Source of the DNA: Belliella calami
GTDB taxonomy: Bacteria; Bacteroidota; Bacteroidia; Cytophagales; Cyclobacteriaceae
DNA length: 36,194 nucleotides
Direction of reading: 5' to 3'
Assembly: GCF_022549695.1 (NCBI RefSeq)
Contig: NZ_JAKZGS010000028.1
Location: 1-36,194, forward strand
A model generated the notes under the pieces. That model saw only the letters and a list, made by a program, of their open reading frames with translations. It did no database searches and was not told the DNA's origin. This document shows, in pieces, positions 30,271 to 36,194 of this stretch (position 1 is its first letter; each line of letters starts with the position of its first letter). The translations under genes were made by a program, and so were the position numbers.

Positions 30271-31647
30271 ATGAAATTAGGATTTAGAAAATATTTAGAA
30301 GTTCCGGGGGCTTTTATACCCAACAGTTTGAATTTCAAAAAAGGAGTTTCTGATGATAGGGTCAAGCTGTACATTTCTGACACTTCGGGGACAGGTTTTA
30401 AGGTTGGTATCCAAGATGAATCTGAGGTAAGAAATACTCCCTTGACAGGATTCAGCGTCGGGGCAAATGCGGCCATTGCGGCAGCTGATAATATTTTGCA
30501 AGCTTTTGAAAAAGCACAAGGGCAAATCAATAACCTCAGCTCAGCCGTTGCTTCGGGAATTAAAGTACCGATGCCTTTAAATGCTTCTGCTAATCCTAAC
30601 TATCCAGCTGCACAAGCAGGAGATAGCTATTATATTACTGTAGCAGGAAAAGTAGGCGGTGCGAGTGGTTTGGACGTTAGAGAAGGTGATAAAATCATTG
30701 CCCTTCAAAACAATTCAGGAGGCACACAAGCACAGGTCGGAGCGAATTGGTATGTTGTTCGAGGGTTAAGTGGAAATGCAACAACAACTACCAATGGTGT
30801 TGGACGGATAGCAACCCTTGCTGAAGCAGTTACAGGCTCAGATAATTTCGCATGGATAACAAGCGCTGTTCTTGCTTCTCGAATAGCAACTAGAGAACCT
30901 GCATTTACGAAGAACACTGGGTTTAATAGAAATTTCGGCACAGCAGCAAATACTGTAGCGCAAGGGAATGATAGCAGGATTGTGAATGGACAGACTGCAT
31001 TTGGATGGGGGAATCACGTAGATGCTGGATATGCTATAATCGGTACGGCAGGTGGTCAGGTTAGAAATAATACTGCATTGGATGCTAGATATCAGGCAAT
31101 ATTGAGTAATCCAGTTACGGGGATAGGTACATCAGGTCAAGTAGCATTCTGGACAGGTGCAGGTACGCAAGGGGGGGATAGTGGGTTGGTTTGGTTCAAT
31201 TCTGAAAAAAGATTAGCTATAATTGGTAATCAAACAGCAAATCCTCTTTTAATTTTATCAAATTATTCTAATGGGGTACTTCGTCAGCCCTTTATTGAAC
31301 TGGAAGGCTCTTCTACGTTTGGAGCAGTTGGAAATAACATAAGAATAACATGCCTTGCAGACGGTGCAAACGGATCGTCTGCAATTGGATTTTCAAATAG
31401 GTCAGGAGGAGGATCTTTTTTATTAAGATGGTCAATCCTATCATCTGGCATCCTCCAATCCAACGGAGCGCAGACTATTGAAACGAGTGAAGGTGCTTTG
31501 ACTCTGCAAGGAAATGGTGGTGATCTAAATTACAATGCACCTAATGGACAAGGAGATTATGTTACCCTTTCTTCTAATTCATTTAGAAGGAGAACCGCGG
31601 CTCAAGTAAGAGAAGAAATCATGGTATGGGACGTAGTAGAGTGGTAG
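30271..31647 (+). CDS. Tail fibre-like protein
   Basis: A 458-aa protein rich in Gly, Asn and Ser with beta-repeat character, including FGWGNHVDAGYAIIGTAGGQ, which matches the WGNHAxxGY repeats common in phage fibres. The C-terminus, REEIMVWDVVEW, shares its final WD.VEW with the preceding gene. The N-terminus (MKLGFRKYLEVPGAFIPNSL) is likely the part that attaches to the tail. Function inferred from composition and position. Confidence 0.6.
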   Translation: MKLGFRKYLEVPGAFIPNSLNFKKGVSDDRVKLYISDTSGTGFKVGIQDESEVRNTPLTGFSVGANAAIAAADNILQAFEKAQGQINNLSSAVASGIKVPMPLNASANPNYPAAQAGDSYYITVAGKVGGASGLDVREGDKIIALQNNSGGTQAQVGANWYVVRGLSGNATTTTNGVGRIATLAEAVTGSDNFAWITSAVLASRIATREPAFTKNTGFNRNFGTAANTVAQGNDSRIVNGQTAFGWGNHVDAGYAIIGTAGGQVRNNTALDARYQAILSNPVTGIGTSGQVAFWTGAGTQGGDSGLVWFNSEKRLAIIGNQTANPLLILSNYSNGVLRQPFIELEGSSTFGAVGNNIRITCLADGANGSSAIGFSNRSGGGSFLLRWSILSSGILQSNGAQTIETSEGALTLQGNGGDLNYNAPNGQGDYVTLSSNSFRRRTAAQVREEIMVWDVVEW

Positions 31648-31650
31648 AAT

Positions 31651-32136
31651 ATGGCACTAGAATATAAAGTTAGAAAAGTATCAGCTTTGCCAGCAGCAGG
31701 GAGTTTATTGCCGAACGCAGTCTATATCGTCCCAGTTGGATCAAGTTCTGTGGAAATGTATATAACAAGCAACGGTAGTCCAGTAACAGCTAGAAAAGTT
31801 TCTGATCCTTCAAGTACTGGTTTGACACAAGAGATCATCGATGTTGCAGTTCCTTTAATCGATACGGACTATGTTGTCAAAACCATTTCGAGCAATGAGA
31901 ATTTTATTGCAAGAGTAGACGCTATGAAAACTAATACATCTCTTTCAGTAAACATGAGAGTGTCAGATTGTTCGCTTAGTATTGAAAATGGGAATCTTAG
32001 TGTTTTTGCCCCAGGAAGCGGTGCAAATTTAACACTGTTGTGGGATGGTCAATCAAAACAATTAAAAATCAGAAGAATTGGAGCAAGTGTCTCTACTACA
32101 ATCAGGGTTGTCTTAACCAAATATATCAACTTATAA
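31651..32136 (+). CDS. Small fibre-associated protein, unknown
   Basis: A 161-aa beta-rich protein with LPAAGSLLPNAVYIVPVGSS near residues 13-32, a phrase common in fibre head or adaptor proteins. It sits 3 bases downstream of the fibre gene. No catalytic motif. May be a fibre tip or an attachment adaptor. Confidence 0.5.
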   Translation: MALEYKVRKVSALPAAGSLLPNAVYIVPVGSSSVEMYITSNGSPVTARKVSDPSSTGLTQEIIDVAVPLIDTDYVVKTISSNENFIARVDAMKTNTSLSVNMRVSDCSLSIENGNLSVFAPGSGANLTLLWDGQSKQLKIRRIGASVSTTIRVVLTKYINL

Positions 32137-32148
32137 TAATCAGAAATC

Positions 32149-32355
32149 ATGCAACAAAACAGAACAATTGTCCTTGAAGAGGAAGCTATCCAAAAACTAG
32201 AATATTTGATTGGCTCTATACCAATACCAGCTCAAACAGTAGGATCAGCTATTCAACTTTCAAACCATATCAATAGTATTTTCGATCATTTGGGACAGAA
32301 TATTAAGCCTTTATCGGAAGATACAAGCGGAGAGAAAAAACAAGAAAAAAAGTAA
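32149..32355 (+). CDS. Small helical protein between fibre and hub genes
   Basis: A 68-aa protein with one likely helical region (IVLEEEAIQKLEYLIGSIPI) and a Lys-rich tail (GEKKQEKK). No signal peptide or known domain. It could be a fibre chaperone or linker by position. It ends 3 bases before the hub gene. Confidence 0.5.
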   Translation: MQQNRTIVLEEEAIQKLEYLIGSIPIPAQTVGSAIQLSNHINSIFDHLGQNIKPLSEDTSGEKKQEKK

Positions 32356-32358
32356 AAA

Positions 32359-35148
32359 ATGAAAATCCTAAGAGACGGTTTGGAGATTTATGAGGTGAGT
32401 ATCGATGATAAAACGATACTCACCAAACAAATAATGGGCGATAATGAAGTCAATGCAACATGGATAAGTAGAGAGCCTATTAACATTTCTCTTGGTGATT
32501 ATATTTTAGTAGGTCAAGAAAAGTACTATCTCAATAATCCTGCTGGTGTCGAGAAGAAAAACAATTTCACCTACATCTACACTGCTGTATTTGAGTCGGA
32601 GCTTTATAGGTTATTCAATAAAATCTTTATGGATGAAGGTTCTGCTGAATTTACATATTTTGGCACGCCTGAGGAATACTTGCTATTGCTAATTGAAAAC
32701 ATAAATTCAATTGACTCTGACTGGACTTTAGATTATAATAATCTAATTCCATTTCAGCCAAAATTTATAACTTTTAATTCAGAAAGCTGTCGTCAGGCTT
32801 TAACTAGGATATGTGAGGAGTTTGAGCTTGAATTTAGGCTTGTAGGCCGTGAGATAATTGTTAGTCCTGAGGTAGGATTTGATACGCTTTATTCTTTTGA
32901 GTATGGCCGTGGTAAGGGCTTATATTCACTTGTCAGAAGCTCTGACATTGAGAACGGAGGAGTTGTGACCAGGCTTTACGCATTTGGCGGTGAAAAGAAT
33001 CTTTCTTTTGACTACAGAAATGGAGCAAGGAGGCTTGTTTTTGATGTGCTCGGAAACAAGTACATTGAGGCTAATGTAGAGCTTTATGGTATCAAAGAGG
33101 GAACGGTAACTTTTGATGATATTTTCCCACAGCGTACAGGATCAGTTGTCTCCAGTTCGGGGAACAACCGCTTTATTGACACCTCCATAGATTTTAACGT
33201 CAATGACTTTCTACTTGAAGGTGTTACGCCCAAAGTTGTATTCAAATCAGGAGCTTTGAGCGGTTATACATTTGAAGTTAGGTCTTTTAATAACGCCACG
33301 AAAGAGGTAATTTTTAATGATTTACTAGAGGCTAATGATTATGTCTTGCCCAATGATCTGAATAAGCCTGAGATCGGAGATACATACACCTTTGTGGATA
33401 TCAAGATGCCGCAGACTTACATCGATGATGCTGAGGCCGCCTTGCTTTCAGCTGCTCAGGATTATCTTGATAAAAAGAAAAGTCCAACAGTGACTTATAC
33501 ACTTGATATTGACGAAAAATTTATAAGGGTTAATGGTGTTGAGCTAGACACAGGGCAACGTGTGAGAATTGTAGATCAATCTTTAGGTCTTGATGAGATG
33601 ATTAGAATTTATTCTATTAGTTATCCGCTTGTCAACCCAAGTAAAATAAGTGCTGAAATAACAGATAAAGTGCCTTACACAATTGGTGAGAGATTACTTA
33701 AAGACAATAGTAATGTCAAAGGAGAAATAATTACTATAGATCGCACTAGAGCTGAAAATTATAGAGATGCTTTAAGAAGAGTTAGGCAGCTCCAAGGGCT
33801 TGTTTTTGATCCCGATGGGTATTTTGACATGACCAATATCAGACCAGGTAGCATTGAGACTTTGCAGCTCGCTGTAGGAGCTAATAGCCAGAATTTTGGA
33901 TTGATCGGCGTGGAAATAGAGCCAAATTATGAAGGTAATCCGAATAGTATTAGACTTAGCGCAGGTCAGTTGGTTCACTTTGAGATAGAGATTGAAGAGC
34001 TTGGTTACATTTGGGAAATTGATCAGTTGATCGATAATGCCCTTGTATCGGCTCAGTCTTATTATGTGTACTTAAGATGTAATAAGAATGCGCTGCAAGG
34101 CGCTTGGAAAATCAGCACAGAACCTATCACCGCAGAACAAGAGCCGGGATGGTATCACTTTTGGGCGGGAATACTATATCCTGTAGAAAATGATAGGAGA
34201 TACTTTATGTTTACAAAAGGTTTGACCTATATAGTTGGTGACACGATCACTACAGGAAGGATTAAGAGCTTGGATGAGCTCAATTTCTTTGACCTAAGCA
34301 ACGGAAGTTTTAACCTAGGCAATGAAGACCAAGGCATTGATTGGAACGTCACAAACGAGGGTAAATTAACTATAAGAGGCGCTGTGATTGCCAATGCCGT
34401 GTTTGCTGAAGATGGTATTATACAGAATCTACGAGTTAATAGTTTAAGGACAGGAGAGAATGGTAAGAGAATTGAAATATTAGCAGATAATGGGGCTGAT
34501 CCTCCATTACCGCTTCATAATTTGAAGTTCTATGACAGTGATGGCAATCTTGCAGTGACATTAGATACTGCTGTTGATCAAGGCGTAGTTTCTGCCCCTA
34601 AGGCAGGTCTTAAGATAGAAGATCAAGTTTCTAATACAATCCAGTTAGTTACTCAAAATGGTGTTTTGGGAGAAGGCTCCTCAATGACCTCTAATGTAAT
34701 GCCTTCAAATCACGCACTAGGAAGCGTTGTTGGGGTTTTAAAAGAGAAGTTTTTCTCTTTGTTTAAATTTAGAGCAGGGGTTGTAGGTTATGACGCTACT
34801 CCTCAAAATGGTCAAATCAGTTTTGGAGGCTGGTTTAACTCTTTGTTAGCACAATCTATTCACACTGATACAGTTCAGATTCAATCTAATTATACTATAA
34901 GTGAAGAAAATACATTTATAAGTTGCTATAACAATAGTAACATAACTGTTTTTCTTCCACCAAGTCCAAAAGTAGGGCGTATTATTGAAATTAGAAGAAA
35001 CCTTCAAGCGGCTGTAATAATCAATGGAAATGGACGAACTATAATAGATGATGGTGGTGCACAAAACACAATATCCCCTCCAAGTAGAGGCGACACTGCA
35101 AGATTAAGATGGGATGGTACGCATTGGCTGTACAACGGTTGGAGATAA
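32359..35148 (+). CDS. Tail-associated hub protein (Tal-like)
   Basis: A 929-aa protein. Residues 1 to about 400 look like the gp27-type hub at the tail tip (Prophage_tail/Tal family: an early LRDGLEIYEVSIDDKTILT region, GDYILVGQEKYYLNN, and FITFNSESCRQALTRICEEF). The middle contains several beta-rich repeats, and the C-terminus ends RLRWDGTHWLYNGWR, a typical fibre end. No lysozyme or peptidase motif was found. It is the last tail gene and ends near the leader hairpin of the methyltransferase. Confidence 0.75.
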   Translation: MKILRDGLEIYEVSIDDKTILTKQIMGDNEVNATWISREPINISLGDYILVGQEKYYLNNPAGVEKKNNFTYIYTAVFESELYRLFNKIFMDEGSAEFTYFGTPEEYLLLLIENINSIDSDWTLDYNNLIPFQPKFITFNSESCRQALTRICEEFELEFRLVGREIIVSPEVGFDTLYSFEYGRGKGLYSLVRSSDIENGGVVTRLYAFGGEKNLSFDYRNGARRLVFDVLGNKYIEANVELYGIKEGTVTFDDIFPQRTGSVVSSSGNNRFIDTSIDFNVNDFLLEGVTPKVVFKSGALSGYTFEVRSFNNATKEVIFNDLLEANDYVLPNDLNKPEIGDTYTFVDIKMPQTYIDDAEAALLSAAQDYLDKKKSPTVTYTLDIDEKFIRVNGVELDTGQRVRIVDQSLGLDEMIRIYSISYPLVNPSKISAEITDKVPYTIGERLLKDNSNVKGEIITIDRTRAENYRDALRRVRQLQGLVFDPDGYFDMTNIRPGSIETLQLAVGANSQNFGLIGVEIEPNYEGNPNSIRLSAGQLVHFEIEIEELGYIWEIDQLIDNALVSAQSYYVYLRCNKNALQGAWKISTEPITAEQEPGWYHFWAGILYPVENDRRYFMFTKGLTYIVGDTITTGRIKSLDELNFFDLSNGSFNLGNEDQGIDWNVTNEGKLTIRGAVIANAVFAEDGIIQNLRVNSLRTGENGKRIEILADNGADPPLPLHNLKFYDSDGNLAVTLDTAVDQGVVSAPKAGLKIEDQVSNTIQLVTQNGVLGEGSSMTSNVMPSNHALGSVVGVLKEKFFSLFKFRAGVVGYDATPQNGQISFGGWFNSLLAQSIHTDTVQIQSNYTISEENTFISCYNNSNITVFLPPSPKVGRIIEIRRNLQAAVIINGNGRTIIDDGGAQNTISPPSRGDTARLRWDGTHWLYNGWR

Positions 35149-35174
35149 AAAAAGAACCCCCGGCCTTCTTGTTA

Positions 35175-35269
35175 GAGTTCCCGCAATAACATAGAAATAG
35201 CATGCTTACGCACACGACCGAGGGTAAGGTCTTGTCAGCGCAAGCATGCTATTGTTATTACGGGAACTC
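35175..35269. other. 95-nt near-perfect hairpin in the methyltransferase leader
   Basis: GAGTTCCCGCAATAAC (35175-35190) and AATAGCATGCTTACGC (35196-35211) pair with the complementary arm 35238-35269, 30 of 32 positions. ATAGA (35191-35195) is bulged. The stem continues with ACAC-GACC (35212-35219) pairing GGTC-TTGT (35228-35235) with one mismatch, leaving the loop GAGGGTAA. No T-run follows, so it is not a standard terminator. It ends 14 bases before the ATG at 35284. It may regulate the methyltransferase, as the leader stem-loop of Mu mom does with Com, or be a processed RNA or DNA cruciform target. The structure is directly visible; the role is inference. Confidence 0.75.
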
Positions 35270-35283
35270 AAATTTAGAACAAA

Positions 35284-36111
35284 ATGATAGAATTAAAAAC
35301 GCCTACTAGCTACTATGGAGGCAAACAGAACTTAATTACAACAATACTTCCATTATTTCCATCTCACCAAACATACGTAGAGCCATTTGTTGGAGGTGGT
35401 GCGGTTTTTTGGGCTAAGAAGCCAAGTAAGTGCGAGGTGATTAACGACTACAATCGGGAGCTTATCAATTTTTATGAAATAGTACAAAATGAGTTTGTTG
35501 ATCTTGAAAAGATGATCCGGATAAGTCTCCATAGCAGATCGCTACACAATGATGCTACTGTGATCTATAACAATCCCCACATGTTCACTAGAATACAAAG
35601 GGCATGGGCTGTATGGGTATTGGCTGCACAGAGCTTTAGCAGTATGCTTGATGGAACTTGGGGTTATGACCGAACCAAAGGGACTACGTCAAAAAAGATT
35701 GCTGGTAAGCGTGATAGCTTCACTATTGATTATTCGATCAGAATTCAGAACGTTCAAATTGAGTGTACTGATGCGTTGAGGGTGATAACAAATAGGGACT
35801 ACAAAGACGCTTTCTTTTATTGCGATCCTCCATACTTCAACAGTGATTGTGGGCATTATGATGGATACTCTCAGGATGATTTTGAAGCGCTTCTAAAGCT
35901 TTTAAGTTCAATTGAGGGTAAATTCCTTATGTCATCATATCCCAGCGAAATACTTAAGAAATACGCTAAAGAAAATAATTGGTACACAAAGAACATAGAA
36001 CAATCAGTCAGCGTGGCAAATGGCACAGGAAAGCCGGGTAAGAAGAAAATAGAGGTACTTACAGCGAATTATGATTTGAGTAACCCAAATGGCAGTTTAA
36101 TGCTGTTTTAA
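35284..36111 (+). CDS. D12-class adenine-specific DNA methyltransferase
   Basis: A 275-aa N6-adenine methyltransferase of the Dam/D12 type. YYGGK at 10-14 is motif X, EPFVGGGAVF (33-42) is motif I for SAM binding, and CDPPYF (DPPY 181-184) is motif IV. Specificity is not readable; GATC is possible. It has no restriction partner here and sits at the right end of the element, where Mu has the modification gene mom. It likely protects phage DNA from host restriction. Expression may depend on read-through from the tail operon and on the leader hairpin. Confidence 0.88.
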   Translation: MIELKTPTSYYGGKQNLITTILPLFPSHQTYVEPFVGGGAVFWAKKPSKCEVINDYNRELINFYEIVQNEFVDLEKMIRISLHSRSLHNDATVIYNNPHMFTRIQRAWAVWVLAAQSFSSMLDGTWGYDRTKGTTSKKIAGKRDSFTIDYSIRIQNVQIECTDALRVITNRDYKDAFFYCDPPYFNSDCGHYDGYSQDDFEALLKLLSSIEGKFLMSSYPSEILKKYAKENNWYTKNIEQSVSVANGTGKPGKKKIEVLTANYDLSNPNGSLMLF

Positions 36112-36148
36112 ATCACCTTTAAATTATTTTTATGTGATAAATTTCAAA

Positions 36149-36194
36149 GGACGTTTGGATTTGAAGTTGTGGACGTTTTGTTTTGTCGATTATA
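36149..36194. repeat. Right end of transposable phage
   Basis: GGACGTTT at 36149-36156 and GGACGTTTT at 36171-36179 are spaced 22 bases, like adjacent MuA sites. TTTGTTTTGT at 36177-36186 is the inverted copy of the left-end block. The last 8 bases differ from the left (CGATTATA against TATAGGGC) except for TATA. The exact terminus is undecided. Confidence 0.65.

Noticed and set aside
35149-35174. Terminator after the hub gene (AAGAA...TTCTT)
   Set aside because: Only 5 AT-rich pairs and no T-run in the rightward direction; too weak to call.
35175-35269. Integron attC site or retron msr/msd RNA
   Set aside because: attC core boxes (RYYYAAC and GTTRRRY) are not in the right places, and no reverse transcriptase or integron integrase is present in the window.
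1-36194. CRISPR array or tRNA gene
   Set aside because: The only short repeats are the three iterons and end motifs, without spacers of constant length; no cloverleaf-like sequence was found on reading both strands, though no scan could be run.
1-36194. TATA at both ends as a proven target-site duplication
   Set aside because: Four bases, palindromic and AT-rich; the fifth bases differ (TATAG against TTATA), so chance cannot be excluded.

Overview
This window looks like an almost complete transposable (Mu-like) temperate phage or prophage from a member of the Bacteroidota. It is AT-rich. Most start codons are preceded by A-rich leaders instead of Shine-Dalgarno sequences. One clear promoter fits the Bacteroidota TTTG / TAnnTTTG consensus, and several gene families (DUF4494, DUF3164, DUF1320, u-spanin-like lipoprotein) are familiar from Bacteroidota Mu-like prophages. 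A cytophagal host is a guess. The two window ends carry the same ACAAAACAAA block, inverted, 8 bases in from each end, plus repeated AAACG(G/TCC) motifs, so the element boundaries are at or within a few bases of the window ends.

Layout. 1-588: left end with probable transposase sites, an insulating terminator and three 12-bp iterons. 589-1357: leftward XRE-type repressor and a divergent small HTH (Ner-like) regulator separated by two TGTGA-N7-TCACA operators. 1368-10741: rightward early operon with MuA-like transposase, MuB-like ATPase, a RecA/DnaB-like ATPase, a DnaA-C-terminal-like protein, DUF3164, DUF4494, a DEDDh exonuclease, a small family-X polymerase-like nucleotidyltransferase, an ASCH protein, a GemA/gp16-like protein and several unknowns. 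10774-12255: lipoprotein and small unknown genes, each with terminators. 12312-18532, leftward: small and large terminase, DUF1320 connector, a portal-MuF-nuclease fusion, gpG-like virion morphogenesis protein and a tail terminator-like protein. 18674-35148, rightward: protease/scaffold, capsid, holin, amidase, u-spanin, tail tube, frameshifted tail chaperone, tape measure, Dit-like, fibre-like proteins and Tal-like hub. 35284-36111: D12-class adenine methyltransferase at the position where Mu carries mom, then the right end.

Function. Transposition, packaging and head genes are Mu-like, while the tail genes (tube, frameshifted chaperone, long tape measure, Dit, Tal, no sheath) indicate a siphovirus. 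The head genes are split into two divergent operons meeting at 18533-18673.

The most interesting points are: a portal-MuF fusion ending in a probable PBECR-type nuclease toxin domain, with a palindrome-rich insertion in its linker; a candidate 120-nt RNA on the opposite strand at the 3' end of that gene, with its own promoter and terminator; a classical A_AAA_AAG frameshift in the tail chaperone; two intergenic palindromes differing by compensated changes; a 95-nt near-perfect hairpin in the leader of the methyltransferase; and a transposase whose second catalytic acid appears to be Glu.
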